Positions 37,305-46,750 of a stretch of 64,000 nt of DNA are shown here, piece after piece. The notes beneath the pieces are model-generated. The model worked only from the letters and a program-made list of their open reading frames with translations. It did not search any database and was not told where the DNA came from. The number at the start of each line of letters is the position of its first letter. Within the stretch, counting starts at the first letter, position 1. Where the stretch lies: contig CADBHB010000003.1 in NCBI GenBank assembly GCA_902794395.1, forward strand, positions 22,569 through 86,568, given 5' to 3'. Source of the stretch: an uncultured Ruminococcus sp. GTDB lineage: Bacteria; Bacillota; Clostridia; Oscillospirales; Acutalibacteraceae. The translations under genes and the position numbers were made by a program.

Positions 37305-37993
37305 TGTCCCTGTTCGGTTTGGGCGATCTGCACCTCTCTCTGGGGACGGATAAGCCCATGGACGTGTTTTCGGGTTGGAACGACTATGTGGAGCGCCTGG
37401 AGCAAAACTGGAAAAAGCTTGTCACAGCCGACGACACCGTCGTGCTGGCGGGTGATATTTCCTGGGCAATGAAGCTCGAGCATACGTTCACCGACTTCAG
37501 CTTCATCCACTCGCTCCCGGGAAAAAAGCTCCTGCTTAAGGGCAACCATGACTACTGGTGGTCTACCAAGCGCAAAATGGACGAATATCTCGCCGCTAAC
37601 GGCTTTAGCTCAATGCAGATACTCTTCAACAACGCCTACCGCGTGGGCGATCTCACGGTCTGCGGCACCCGGGGCTGGTTTCTTGAAAACGACACGCCCG
37701 AGGATGTAAAGGTGCTCAACCGCGAGGTGGGCAGGCTGAGGATGTCGCTTGACGAGGCGCGAAAACTCGGGGGAGAGCCGGTTGTGTTTCTGCATTACCC
37801 GCCCTATTACCGCGGTATCGAGTGCCGCGAGATAACGGATGTACTGGTGGAGTACGGTGTCAGGCGCTGCTATTACGGTCACATCCACGGAAAGAAAAAC
37901 TTTCGCCTCGCCTTCGAGGGCGAATACCGCGGGGTCGGTTTTCGGCTGATTTCCTGCGATAAAGCGGCGTTTATGCCCGTATTCGTCAGATAA
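37304..37993 (+). CDS. Calcineurin-like metallophosphoesterase
   Basis: Predicted binuclear-metal phosphoesterase, substrate unknown. 229 residues contain the whole motif series: GDLHLS (about 6-11), AGDISWAMKLEH (about 49), KGNHDYWW (about 77-84), HYPPYYRG (about 166) and GHIHGKKN. The short WWxxKRKMDEYL insertion and length match a clostridial group often called YkuE/MPE-like. It starts on the last base of thrC, so the two are translationally linked, though no functional tie is evident. Confidence 0.9.
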   Translation: MSLFGLGDLHLSLGTDKPMDVFSGWNDYVERLEQNWKKLVTADDTVVLAGDISWAMKLEHTFTDFSFIHSLPGKKLLLKGNHDYWWSTKRKMDEYLAANGFSSMQILFNNAYRVGDLTVCGTRGWFLENDTPEDVKVLNREVGRLRMSLDEARKLGGEPVVFLHYPPYYRGIECREITDVLVEYGVRRCYYGHIHGKKNFRLAFEGEYRGVGFRLISCDKAAFMPVFVR

Positions 37994-38007
37994 TAGCTCA
38001 ATATAAC

Positions 38008-38036
38008 TTGATTTCACGGTTTTTTTATGTTAAAAT
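38008..38036 (+). promoter_or_regulatory. Promoter upstream of tig
   Basis: TTGATT (38008-38013), 17-base spacer, TAAAAT (38031-38036) preceded by TGT, an extended -10. It drives tig and probably clpP-clpX. Confidence 0.78.
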
Positions 38037-38069
38037 AAGTCGATAATTATATTTATGGAGGAATCAAAA

Positions 38070-39350
38070 ATGGCACTGAAAGAATGTACAAAAAAGGAAG
38101 AAGCAAACAAGTACGAGCTCGTCGTTTCCGTTGACGGCGATGTCTTTGAAAAAGCAATCGACGCGGTATATAAAAAGCAGGTCAAAAAAATAAACATCCA
38201 GGGCTTCAGAAAGGGCAAGGCGCCCCGCAGGATCATCGAGAAGATGTACGGCACCGAGGTGTTCTATGACGACGCCATGCAGGACTGCTATCCCGACGCG
38301 CTCTACGATGCGGCAAAGGAAGCCGATGTAAAGATCGTAGCGGTGGAGTCGCTTGAAGCGGTTGAGGCAGGCAAGGAAGGCTTTACCTTCAAGGCACAGG
38401 TCATTGTTGAGCCCACCATGGAGATCGACAACTACAAGGGCATCGAGGTGGAGAAAAAGTCCACCGAGGTGACCGATGAGCTTATCGACAAGGAGATCGA
38501 GCAGGTCCGTGAGAGAAATTCCAGACTCGTCACCGTTGAGGACAGAGCTGCCGAGAACGGCGACACCGCCGTGATCGACTTCGAGGGCTTTGTTGACGGC
38601 GTGCCCTTTGAGGGCGGCAAGTCCGAGGGCTACAACCTCTCTCTCGGTTCCGGCAACTTCATCCCCGGCTTTGAGGAGCAGATCGTCGGCCACAAGGCGG
38701 GCGAGGAGTTCACCATCGACGTAAAGTTCCCCGAGGAGTATCAGGCTGAGGAACTCAAGGGCAAGGACGCGCAGTTCAAGATCGTGCTGCACGAGGTAAA
38801 GACCAAGGAGCTGCCCGAGGTCGACGACGAGTTCGTTCAGGACGTTTCCGACAAGGAGACCCTCGACGAGTACAAGGAAGAGCTCAGGGAGACCGTTGCA
38901 AAGCGCCTTAAGGACGAAGCCGAGAAGGACGTTGACGACCAGATCTCCGAAAAGCTGATGGAGCTGCTCGAGGGCGAGATCCCCGAGGCTATGTATGAGA
39001 ACCAGGCAAACGACATGGTAAGAGATTTCGAGCTGCGTCTGCGCTCTCAGGGCATGGATATGCAGACCTATATGCAGTATATGGGCATGGACGTCAACGC
39101 CTTGAAGGGCATGTACAGAGAGGACGCCGAAAAGCGCGTTAAGATCAGACTCGCGCTCGAGACCATCGCCAGGAAGGAAAATATAGAAGTGACCGAGGCT
39201 GATCTGGATGATGAATACTCCAAGATGGCTGAGGTTTACAAGATGGAAGTCGACAAGGTAAAGGACGCCGTGCCCGCAGACTCCCTCACCGAGGACGTAA
39301 AGGTGCAAAAGGCGCTTGAGCTTGTCAAGAACAGCGCGATTATCAAATAA
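38070..39350 (+). CDS. tig: Trigger factor
   Basis: Ribosome-bound chaperone that holds nascent chains at the exit tunnel. 426 residues: the ribosome-docking loop [17 protein letters not shown] (about 43-59), a peptidyl-prolyl isomerase domain with [19 protein letters not shown] (about 167-185) and FIPGFEEQI, and a helical C-terminal arm. GGAGGA at 38057 fixes ATG 38070; an ATG at 38055 in frame would swallow the binding site. clpP and clpX follow, a classical order. Confidence 0.97.
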   Translation: MALKECTKKEEANKYELVVSVDGDVFEKAIDAVYKKQVKKINIQGFRKGKAPRRIIEKMYGTEVFYDDAMQDCYPDALYDAAKEADVKIVAVESLEAVEAGKEGFTFKAQVIVEPTMEIDNYKGIEVEKKSTEVTDELIDKEIEQVRERNSRLVTVEDRAAENGDTAVIDFEGFVDGVPFEGGKSEGYNLSLGSGNFIPGFEEQIVGHKAGEEFTIDVKFPEEYQAEELKGKDAQFKIVLHEVKTKELPEVDDEFVQDVSDKETLDEYKEELRETVAKRLKDEAEKDVDDQISEKLMELLEGEIPEAMYENQANDMVRDFELRLRSQGMDMQTYMQYMGMDVNALKGMYREDAEKRVKIRLALETIARKENIEVTEADLDDEYSKMAEVYKMEVDKVKDAVPADSLTEDVKVQKALELVKNSAIIK

Positions 39351-39403
39351 GAAGTATATTATTTGATTTTCTGCCAACTATTAAACAGAAAGGTCTTGAT
39401 AAT

Positions 39404-39985
39404 ATGCCACTGGTACCTTATGTAGTGGAGCAAACCAACCGCGGCGAACGCTCCTATGACATTTATTCCCGCCTGTTGAACGACAGGATAGTGATGCTCA
39501 ACGAGGAAGTAAACTCGGCGACCGCAAGCGTCATCGTGGCTCAGCTGCTGTTTTTGGAAAGTCAGGATCCCACAAAGGACATCAGCCTTTACATCAACAG
39601 CCCCGGCGGCAGTGTTACCGACGGCTTTGCCATCTATGACACCATGAAATATATCAAGTGCGACGTGTCCACCATCTGCATGGGCATGGCGGCAAGCATG
39701 GGCGCGTTCCTGCTTTCCGCGGGCACCAAGGGCAAGCGCATCGCCCTGCCCAACAGCACCATAATGATCCACCAGCCGCTCGGCGGCTATCAGGGTCAGG
39801 CTACCGATATGGAGATCCATACCAAGTATATGCTTGACATCAAAGCCCGCTTAAATCAGATCCTCGCCGAAAACACAGGCAAGCCCCTCGATGTTATCAA
39901 GCAGGATACCGAGCGCGACAACTTTATGACCGCGCAGCAGGCTTTGGAATACGGTTTGATTGATAAGGTTATCGATAAAAGATAG
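39404..39985 (+). CDS. clpP: ClpP, ATP-dependent protease subunit
   Basis: Proteolytic barrel of ClpXP. 193 residues; catalytic triad from [14 protein letters not shown] (Ser98), MIHQPLGG (His near 123) and the Asp near 172. N-terminal [22 protein letters not shown] is the standard mature start, so little or no propeptide is present. Lies 53 bases after tig; clpX follows after 14. Confidence 0.97.
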   Translation: MPLVPYVVEQTNRGERSYDIYSRLLNDRIVMLNEEVNSATASVIVAQLLFLESQDPTKDISLYINSPGGSVTDGFAIYDTMKYIKCDVSTICMGMAASMGAFLLSAGTKGKRIALPNSTIMIHQPLGGYQGQATDMEIHTKYMLDIKARLNQILAENTGKPLDVIKQDTERDNFMTAQQALEYGLIDKVIDKR

Positions 39986-39999
39986 GGTGAGGGTAACTC

Positions 40000-41337
40000 A
40001 TGGCAGGTAAAAACAACGACAAGGAGATCTACTGTTCCTTCTGCGGCAAGCCGCAGGATATGGTGCTGCGGATGATAGCCGGAAACGGCGCGTATATCTG
40101 CGACCGCTGTGTGGACCTCTGTATGAATATACTTGAACAATCGGGTGAGGTAGAGCGCGAGCGTCCGGATGAACGACAAAGCCTTGCGCCCGCTGTGCCC
40201 GAAGCTTCAATTGCCGAGCTTTTAAAGCCAAAGGAAATAAAGGCGATACTCGACGAGTACGTCATCGGACAGGACTCTGCCAAGGTGACGCTCAGCGTAG
40301 CTGTGTACAATCACTACAAGCGCGCCTTTGCCAATGACGACGCCGTGGACTTTTCCAAAAGCAACGTGCTGCTGCTGGGACCCACCGGCGTGGGCAAGAC
40401 GCTGCTGGCGCAGACGCTCGCCAAGGCGCTCGACGTACCCTTTGCCATCGCCGACGCCACCACCCTCACGGAAGCCGGCTATGTCGGCGAGGATGTGGAA
40501 AACATCCTTCTCAAGCTGATACAGGCGGCGGATTACGACATTGAACGCGCAGAGCGCGGCATCATCTATATTGATGAGATAGACAAAATCGCCCGCAAAT
40601 CGGAGAACCCGTCCATCACCCGCGACGTTAGCGGCGAAGGCGTTCAGCAGGCGCTGCTGAAAATAGTCGAGGGCACCGTTGCCAACGTTCCTCCGCAGGG
40701 CGGCAGAAAACACCCGCAGCAGGAGTTTTTACAGGTCGATACCAAAAACATCCTCTTTATTTGCGGCGGCGCGTTTGACGGTCTGGAAAAGATCGTCGAA
40801 AAGCGCAAGGGCAACTCGGTTATCGGCTTTGAGTCGCACGTGCAGTCCAAGGTACAGCTCGATTCCACCGACTGGATGAAGGACGTTACCGCGCACGATC
40901 TGGTAAAATACGGCATCATCCCCGAGCTTATCGGCAGACTTCCCGTCATCACCGCCCTCAGCGGACTTGACACCGAAGCGCTGATAAAGATCCTCACCGT
41001 CCCCAAAAACTCAATTGTTCAGCAGTACAAGCGGCTGTTTGAGCTTGACGACGTGGAGCTCTACTTTGAGGAGGACGCGCTGAAGGCAATAGCCGAAAAA
41101 GCGCAGGAGCAGCGCACCGGCGCCAGAGGTCTGAGAGGCATAATGGAGGGCATATTGACCGACCTTATGTTTGAAACTCCGTCGGACAACACTATAGAGA
41201 AGATCATCATTACAAAAGAGGTTGTCACCGACGGCGCAGAGCCTCAGATCACAAGAAGAAAAGAAAAAGCATCATTTCCCGTTAAACTGTCAAAAAAAGA
41301 ATCGGGCAAGCGCTCAAAGCGCAGCTCCGCTTCTTAA
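40000..41337 (+). CDS. clpX: ClpX, ATPase and unfoldase subunit
   Basis: Recognises and unfolds substrates for ClpP. 445 residues: N-terminal C4 zinc domain CSFCGK...CDRCVDLC (about 9-35), Walker [16 protein letters not shown] (about 126), [15 protein letters not shown], Walker [19 protein letters not shown] loop VIGFES (ClpP docking, about 275), and sensor-2 [13 protein letters not shown]. The stop is inside the left end of the hairpin element that fills the gap to lon. Confidence 0.97.
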   Translation: MAGKNNDKEIYCSFCGKPQDMVLRMIAGNGAYICDRCVDLCMNILEQSGEVERERPDERQSLAPAVPEASIAELLKPKEIKAILDEYVIGQDSAKVTLSVAVYNHYKRAFANDDAVDFSKSNVLLLGPTGVGKTLLAQTLAKALDVPFAIADATTLTEAGYVGEDVENILLKLIQAADYDIERAERGIIYIDEIDKIARKSENPSITRDVSGEGVQQALLKIVEGTVANVPPQGGRKHPQQEFLQVDTKNILFICGGAFDGLEKIVEKRKGNSVIGFESHVQSKVQLDSTDWMKDVTAHDLVKYGIIPELIGRLPVITALSGLDTEALIKILTVPKNSIVQQYKRLFELDDVELYFEEDALKAIAEKAQEQRTGARGLRGIMEGILTDLMFETPSDNTIEKIIITKEVVTDGAEPQITRRKEKASFPVKLSKKESGKRSKRSSAS

Positions 41338-41461
41338 GGCAACACCGCGGTCTGCAATTATGCAGCAAGCGGTATTGCGTTAAACCAAATCACTAAGCGG
41401 TAGGTTTGATACTGCTTGTCGGGCGATACCGCTTACGGCTCTGCCGTGATCTGTGTCGCCC
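41334..41461 (+). repeat. Multi-hairpin intergenic element between clpX and lon (copy A of the repeat family)
   Basis: A 15-base pair of near-perfect inverted repeats, TTAAGGCAACACCGC (41334-41348) and GCGGTATTGCGTTAA (41369-41383), 13 of 15 pairs, encloses a CTGCA/TGCAG hairpin. It is followed by TAAGCGGTA (41394-41402) with TACCGCTTA (41427-41435), nine pairs; ACGGC-TCT-GCCGT (41435-41447); and GGGCGA (41421-41426) with TCGCCC (41456-41461). The left repeat overlaps the clpX stop. It looks like one or two degenerate mobile hairpin elements and also forms the lon leader. No CIRCE or promoter was found. Confidence 0.6.
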
Positions 41462-41509
41462 ATATCTATTTTTAGGCACAATCCACTAAACCTTATGAAA
41501 GGAAAAACA

Positions 41510-43831
41510 ATGGAAAATAAAAATAAAACCACACTGACGCTTCCCGTGCTGCCGCTGCGGGGAATGGTTGTGTTCCCCAAATCTGTCATTCATTTCGACA
41601 TCGGCAGAAAGCACAGCATTTCCGCAATCAACAAGGCGATGAGGGACAATCAGCTGGTCTTTCTGGCGGCGCAGAAGGACCCCACGGTCAACGAGCCAAA
41701 GCTGATCGACCTCTACTCAATAGGCGTTGTCGCAAAAGTCATCCAGGTGCTTAAGCAGCCTGACGACGTGACCTGTGTGGTGCTGGAGGGCAAGTACCGC
41801 GCTAAGATCGAGGCACCTGTGTTTGACAATAAAATGCTTGTAGCCGAGCTTTCGCCGCTCTCTGAGCAGATCCTTCCGCTCTCAGCTTCCGATGTCGCCA
41901 TGCTGCGCACTGTTAAGACGCAGTTCGAGCGCTATATCGAGGTGACCGCCAAAATGCCTTCCGACATTATCTTCAAGGTCGCCATGTGCAAGCATCCGGG
42001 CGAGCTGGCGGACTACATAGCATCTACCATGTATCTGGATTACCAGACAAAGCAGAGCATACTCGAGATCCTCAACCCATCCGAGCGTCTTGACAATGTG
42101 CTCGACGTTTTGATAGACGAAACCTACATCACCCGTCTTGAGCGCGACATTGAGCGCAAGGCGAAGAGCAGGATAGACGAAAACCAGCAGATATACTTTC
42201 TGCGCGAGCAAAAGCGCGTAATAGAGGAACAGCTGGGCGAGGAGGACGACCCCTCGGCAGACGCCGAGGAATACGCCGAGCGCATCGAGCAGCTCCACCT
42301 CGACCCCAAAACCGAGGAGACGCTCATCAAAGAGTGCCGCAAGCTGATGAAAATGCCCTACGGCAGCCAGGAGGCGTCGGTCATCCGCTCCTACCTCGAC
42401 ATCGTGCTCGATCTCCCGTGGAACAAATCCACCAAGGACAAGATAGTTCTGCCCAAGATCCGCAAGGAGCTTGACAAAAGCCACTACGGTCTGGAAAAGG
42501 TAAAGGACAGGATAATCGAGCAGCTCGCCGTAAGAAAGCTCAGCGAAAAGCAGCGCGGTCAGATCCTATGTCTGGTGGGACCTCCGGGCGTCGGAAAAAC
42601 CTCCGTCGCGCAGTCTATCGCCGGGGCGATCGGCAGAAACAGCCAGCGCATCGCTCTGGGCGGCGTGAAGGACGAGGCTGAGATACGCGGACACCGCCGC
42701 ACCTACATAGGCTCGATGCCGGGCAGGATAATGTCGGCTCTTATCAGCGCCGAAAGCAACAACCCCCTGCTTATCCTCGACGAGGTGGACAAGCTGTCCG
42801 CCGACTACAAGGGCAACCCCACATCGGCACTGCTCGAGGTGCTGGATATGGAGCAAAACAACAAGTTTGTAGACCACTATATCGACGTGCCGTTTGATCT
42901 GTCAAACGTCATGTTCATCACCACCGCCAACGATCTCAACGCCATCCCGTCGCCCCTGCGCGACCGAATGGAGATCATCGAGATAAACAGCTATACCCGC
43001 GAGGAAAAGTTCCAAATCGCGAAAAAGCACCTGCTTCCCAAGCAGCTTGATCTGTGCGGCTTTACCGGCAAAGAGGTCAAGTTCACCCAAAAGGCTATCT
43101 ATGCCATTATCGACTATTACACCCGCGAGTCGGGCGTGCGTCAGCTTGAGCGCGAAATAGCCTCTATCTTGCGCAAGTGCGCGGTAAAGAAGCTCGACGG
43201 CGAGGCCGAGACCTTTAAAATCGACGATAAGCTTGCCGAGGAACTGCTGGGTCAAAAGAAATTCCTGCCCGATCAGCTCTCCAAAAAGGACGAGATCGGC
43301 GTTGTGAACGGTCTTGCGTGGACCGCAGTCGGCGGCGAGCTGCTGCCGATAGAGGTCGCCGTGATGGACGGCACCGGCAAGGTGCAGCTTACAGGCTCGC
43401 TGGGCGACGTTATGCAGGAATCCGCCAAGGCGGCTATCACCTGCATCCGCAGTCACGCCAAGGTGCTGGGACTTGACGGAGATTTTTACAAGACAAAGGA
43501 CATCCACATCCACGCTCCCGAGGGCGCTGTGCCCAAGGACGGTCCTTCCGCGGGCATCACCATGGCTACCGCCATCTATTCGGCACTGGCCGAAAAGCCC
43601 GTGCGTCACGACGTTGCCATGACAGGCGAGATAACCCTGCGCGGCAAGGTGCTTGCCATAGGCGGCTTGAAGGAAAAGAGCATGGCGGCGTTCAAAAACG
43701 GCATCGACACCGTTTTTATCCCCAAGCAGAACGAGCGCGACATCGTCGACTTTGATAACGCGGTCAGGGAAAAAATCAACTTTATTCCCGTAGAGAATTT
43801 TACCGAGGTCATCTCGGGCGCCATCGTCTGA
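41510..43831 (+). CDS. lon: Lon, ATP-dependent protease
   Basis: Degrades misfolded and regulatory proteins. 773 residues: N-terminal substrate domain LPVLPLRGMVVFPKS (about 11-25), AAA+ domain with Walker A GPPGVGKTSVAQ (about 357) and LLILDEVDKLSADY, and the protease domain with the Ser-Lys dyad in KDGPSAGITMA (Ser near 680) and GEITLRGKVLAIGGLKEKSMA (Lys near 721). ATG 41510 has AAAGGA 7 bases upstream; earlier in-frame starts at 41453 and 41495 lack a site. engB follows, as in B. subtilis. Confidence 0.97.
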   Translation: MENKNKTTLTLPVLPLRGMVVFPKSVIHFDIGRKHSISAINKAMRDNQLVFLAAQKDPTVNEPKLIDLYSIGVVAKVIQVLKQPDDVTCVVLEGKYRAKIEAPVFDNKMLVAELSPLSEQILPLSASDVAMLRTVKTQFERYIEVTAKMPSDIIFKVAMCKHPGELADYIASTMYLDYQTKQSILEILNPSERLDNVLDVLIDETYITRLERDIERKAKSRIDENQQIYFLREQKRVIEEQLGEEDDPSADAEEYAERIEQLHLDPKTEETLIKECRKLMKMPYGSQEASVIRSYLDIVLDLPWNKSTKDKIVLPKIRKELDKSHYGLEKVKDRIIEQLAVRKLSEKQRGQILCLVGPPGVGKTSVAQSIAGAIGRNSQRIALGGVKDEAEIRGHRRTYIGSMPGRIMSALISAESNNPLLILDEVDKLSADYKGNPTSALLEVLDMEQNNKFVDHYIDVPFDLSNVMFITTANDLNAIPSPLRDRMEIIEINSYTREEKFQIAKKHLLPKQLDLCGFTGKEVKFTQKAIYAIIDYYTRESGVRQLEREIASILRKCAVKKLDGEAETFKIDDKLAEELLGQKKFLPDQLSKKDEIGVVNGLAWTAVGGELLPIEVAVMDGTGKVQLTGSLGDVMQESAKAAITCIRSHAKVLGLDGDFYKTKDIHIHAPEGAVPKDGPSAGITMATAIYSALAEKPVRHDVAMTGEITLRGKVLAIGGLKEKSMAAFKNGIDTVFIPKQNERDIVDFDNAVREKINFIPVENFTEVISGAIV

Positions 43832-43861
43832 CGCGCCGCTCGCACAGAATAAGGAAATACT

Positions 43862-44452
43862 ATGAATTTTAACGAAGTACAGTTTGAATTTGCCGCGGGC
43901 ACTGTAGGTCAGCTGCCCGCGTCCGACCTGCCCGAAATCGTTTTTTCGGGACATTCTAATGTCGGCAAATCCTCATTGATAAACAAGCTGGTGCAGCGCA
44001 AGGCGCTCGCCAGAGTCAGCGCGCAGCCCGGCAAAACGGCTACCATCAATTTTTACCGCCTTAAAGAGTTCCGTCTGGTCGACCTTCCGGGCTACGGCTA
44101 CGCCAAGGTGTCAAAGGCGGAAAAGGAGCGCTGGGCAAAGCTTGTGGAAGGCTATCTCTCCGCGCAGCGCAACATCCGTCTTATCGTTCAAATCATCGAC
44201 ATCCGCCACAAGCCCACCAAGGACGACTACGATATGCTCGACTTTCTCTATCACAGCAACGCGCCCTTTGTGATAGTGCTTACCAAAAAGGACAAGCTTA
44301 AAAAACTGGCGTATGAAAAACGGCTTGAGGAAGTCCTCGATGAGCTGCAAAACTATGAGGGCATCCAACTGATCCCCTTCTCGGCTGTGGACGGCAGCGG
44401 GGCAGAGGACATAAAAGAGGTAATTGAGGAATACATCACAGAGGAGGAATAA
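43862..44452 (+). CDS. engB: EngB/YsxC ribosome-assembly GTPase
   Basis: Small GTPase required for 50S maturation. 196 residues: GHSNVGKSSLINKLV (G1, about 35-49), PGKTATINFYR (G2), VDLPGYGYAKV (G3), LTKKDKLKK (G4). The gene lies 30 bases after lon, and the next gene starts 3 bases after its stop. Confidence 0.95.
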   Translation: MNFNEVQFEFAAGTVGQLPASDLPEIVFSGHSNVGKSSLINKLVQRKALARVSAQPGKTATINFYRLKEFRLVDLPGYGYAKVSKAEKERWAKLVEGYLSAQRNIRLIVQIIDIRHKPTKDDYDMLDFLYHSNAPFVIVLTKKDKLKKLAYEKRLEEVLDELQNYEGIQLIPFSAVDGSGAEDIKEVIEEYITEEE

Positions 44453-44454
44453 CA

Positions 44455-45732
44455 GTGGAAAAGAAGCCGTTTTTGACGCTTGAACAGGCAAAGGACATCA
44501 TCAGGGACGTCCCCACGCCGTTCCACGTTTACGATGAAAAGGGTATAAGGGAAAACGCCCGCGCGCTTAACAAGGCGTTTGCGTGGAACAAGGGCTACAA
44601 GGAGTATTTCGCGGTAAAGGCGACCCCCAACCCGTTTTTGATGAAGATATTGCAGGAGGAAGGCTGCGGCATGGACTGCTCGTCCTACACCGAGCTGCAG
44701 CTCTGTGAAGCCTGCGGCATCACGGGCAGCGACATCATGTTCAGCTCAAACGTCACACCCGCTGAGGATATGAAAAAGGCGTATGAGCTGGGCGCGAATA
44801 TCAACCTTGACGACTACACCCATGTGGAATTTATCAAAAAGGTCTGCGGCGTGCCCAAGACCATTTGCTGCCGCTACAATCCCGGCGGAGTTTTCAAGCT
44901 GGGCGACAGCAAGGACAAGGTCCAGGTAATGGACAACCCCGGCGAGTCCAAGTACGGCATGACCGAGGAGCAGATGGAAAAGGCGTTTTCGGAGCTTAAG
45001 GAAGCGGGCGCCGAGGAATTCGGCATCCACGCGTTTCTGGCGTCCAACACGGTTTCCAACGACTATTATCCCGCGCTGGCGGCTATCCTCTTCCGTTTGG
45101 CTGTCAGACTCCACGAAAAAACCGGCGTACATATCAAATTCGTGAACCTTTCGGGCGGTGTCGGCGTCGACTACAAGCCCGAGGACAGCAAAAACGATAT
45201 AGCCGTTATCGGCGAAGGCGTTCGCAGGGCGTTTGAGGAGATCCTCGTGCCCGCGGGCATGGGCGATGTGGAGATCTACACCGAGCTGGGCAGATATATG
45301 CTCGCGCCCTACGGCGCGCTGGTGGCTACCGCCATCCATGAAAAGCATATCTACAAGGAGTACATCGGGCTTGACGCCTGCGCGGCTAATCTTATGCGCC
45401 CCGCTATGTACGGCTCCTACCATCATATCACGGTGCTCGGCAAGGAAAACGAGCCCTGCGACCACATGTATGACGTAACGGGCGGTCTGTGCGAAAACAA
45501 CGACAAGTTCGCCATCGACCGCATGCTGCCCAAGATCGAAATGGGGGACATCCTCTACATCCACGACGCGGGCGCACACGGCTTCTCAATGGGCTACAAC
45601 TACAACGGCAAGCTGCGCAGCGCCGAGGTGCTGCTCTGCGAGGACGGCTCTCACAAACTCATCCGTCGCGCCGAAACTCCCAAGGACTACTTTGCGACCT
45701 TCGATTTTTCAGAGTTTGACTTGGGAAAGTAA
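44455..45732 (+). CDS. lysA: Diaminopimelate decarboxylase
   Basis: Last step of lysine synthesis: decarboxylates meso-diaminopimelate. 425 residues; PLP Lys in YFAVKATPNP (about 51), HAFLASNTVSND in place of the usual HIGSQ region, a glycine-rich phosphate site NLSGGVGVDYKP, and ELGRYMLAPYGALVAT. GGLCENNDKFA takes the place of the classic CESGD. These differences indicate a divergent branch of the fold-III decarboxylases; other fold-III decarboxylases are less likely because of the length and position. GTG start, GAGGAGG 7 bases upstream. Confidence 0.88.
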   Translation: MEKKPFLTLEQAKDIIRDVPTPFHVYDEKGIRENARALNKAFAWNKGYKEYFAVKATPNPFLMKILQEEGCGMDCSSYTELQLCEACGITGSDIMFSSNVTPAEDMKKAYELGANINLDDYTHVEFIKKVCGVPKTICCRYNPGGVFKLGDSKDKVQVMDNPGESKYGMTEEQMEKAFSELKEAGAEEFGIHAFLASNTVSNDYYPALAAILFRLAVRLHEKTGVHIKFVNLSGGVGVDYKPEDSKNDIAVIGEGVRRAFEEILVPAGMGDVEIYTELGRYMLAPYGALVATAIHEKHIYKEYIGLDACAANLMRPAMYGSYHHITVLGKENEPCDHMYDVTGGLCENNDKFAIDRMLPKIEMGDILYIHDAGAHGFSMGYNYNGKLRSAEVLLCEDGSHKLIRRAETPKDYFATFDFSEFDLGK

Positions 45733-45785
45733 ATGACTTTCAGCCGCGTTTTTTTGGCGGCTTCATAAAACATAAAGCTGAAATG

Positions 45786-45821
45786 ACAAGCGATGGCTGT
45801 TAAGCTGTCGCTTGTTTTTTG
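45786..45821 (+). terminator. Terminator after lysA
   Basis: ACAAGCGA (45786-45793) pairs with TCGCTTGT (45808-45815), with an inner GCT/AGC pair, then TTTTTG. A weaker hairpin AGCCGC/GCGGCT lies just upstream at 45742-45762. Confidence 0.87.
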
Positions 45822-45861
45822 TTAAAATAACTTAAAAAATACCGTTTTTTTCAAAAAATAC

Positions 45862-45890
45862 TTTACTTTAGTAATAAGATAATGTATAAT
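45862..45890 (+). promoter_or_regulatory. Promoter of the amino-acid ABC transporter operon
   Basis: TTTACT (45862-45867), 17-base spacer, TATAAT (45885-45890). The transcript leader has a GCGC/GCGC hairpin near 45903-45918, then GGAGG 8 bases before the first gene. Confidence 0.75.
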
Positions 45891-45948
45891 AACTCTGTTC
45901 GTGCGCGAGGTTTGCGCGTAATATCATTATAAAAACGGAGGAAATAAC

Positions 45949-46749
45949 ATGAAAAAAGCATTGGCATTGACGCTGGCTTGCCTTATCGCGCTTTTGGCGC
46001 TTGCGGGCTGCGGCAGTAAAAAGAAGGACTGGGATTACATCAAGGATAAAGGCAGACTGAAAATCGGTATCACCTATTTCCAGCCTATGAACTACAAGGA
46101 CGACAACGGCGAATTGACCGGCTTTGAAACCGAGTTTGCAAAAGCGGTCTGCGAGGAGCTGGGCGTAAAGGCTGAGTTCCAGGAGATCAAGTGGGAATCC
46201 AAGGAGCTCGAGCTCAAATCCAAGAAGATCGACTGCATCTGGAACGGTCTGACCATTACCGACGAAAGAAAAGAGAATATGGACATCTCCATTCCCTACA
46301 TGCAGAACAAGCAGGTAATGGTAGTAAGAAAGGCAGACGTTGAGAAATACAGCACTGCCGAGGGAGTAAAGGGCGCCAAGGTAGTTGCCGAGGCGGGCTC
46401 TGCCGGCGAGGACGTAGCCAAGGAGGACGAGTTCTTCAAGGGCGCCAGCTACACCGCGCTCGACGCGCAGGCTAAGGCTCTGCTCGAGGTCAAGGCTGGC
46501 ACCTCCGACATCGCCGTTATCGACTATGTAATGTCCAAGGGCACCATCCGCGAAGGCACCGACTACGCCGATCTGGCTGTTATCGAGAGCAAGAGCTTCG
46601 CCGAGGAGCAGTACGGCATCGCGTTCAGAAAGGACAGCCCCAAGACCCTCGAGAAGGTCAACGCGGCTATCCAGGCGGTAAAGGCGAGCGGCAAGCTCGA
46701 TGAGATCGCCTCCAAGTACAACCTCAACGATCTTATCATTGTAAAATAA
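45949..46749 (+). CDS. Amino-acid ABC transporter substrate-binding lipoprotein
   Basis: Extracytoplasmic receptor for a polar amino acid, tethered as a lipoprotein. 266 residues: signal sequence with lipobox LALAGC (Cys near 22), then a GSKKK spacer and the family-3 solute-binding fold LKIGITYFQPMNYKDDNGELTG-type start (about 38-60), LTITDERKENMDISIPY, and VIDYVMSKG. Family members bind glutamine, arginine, cystine or similar; the substrate cannot be told from the sequence alone. First gene of a three-gene operon; maturation needs LspA (30924). Confidence 0.92.
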   Translation: MKKALALTLACLIALLALAGCGSKKKDWDYIKDKGRLKIGITYFQPMNYKDDNGELTGFETEFAKAVCEELGVKAEFQEIKWESKELELKSKKIDCIWNGLTITDERKENMDISIPYMQNKQVMVVRKADVEKYSTAEGVKGAKVVAEAGSAGEDVAKEDEFFKGASYTALDAQAKALLEVKAGTSDIAVIDYVMSKGTIREGTDYADLAVIESKSFAEEQYGIAFRKDSPKTLEKVNAAIQAVKASGKLDEIASKYNLNDLIIVK

Positions 46750-46750
46750 T

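Noticed and set aside
38064-39377. A 437-codon minus-strand open frame opposite tig, and similar long frames opposite leuS (10290-11549) and thrC (35259-36647)
   Set aside because: They track the true genes on the other strand and have no known motifs, start signals or promoters.
41338-41509. CIRCE or CtsR operators in the clpX-lon gap
   Set aside because: Neither TTAGCACTC-N9-GAGTGCTAA nor a CtsR-type heptad repeat is present; the helices there are of other sequence.
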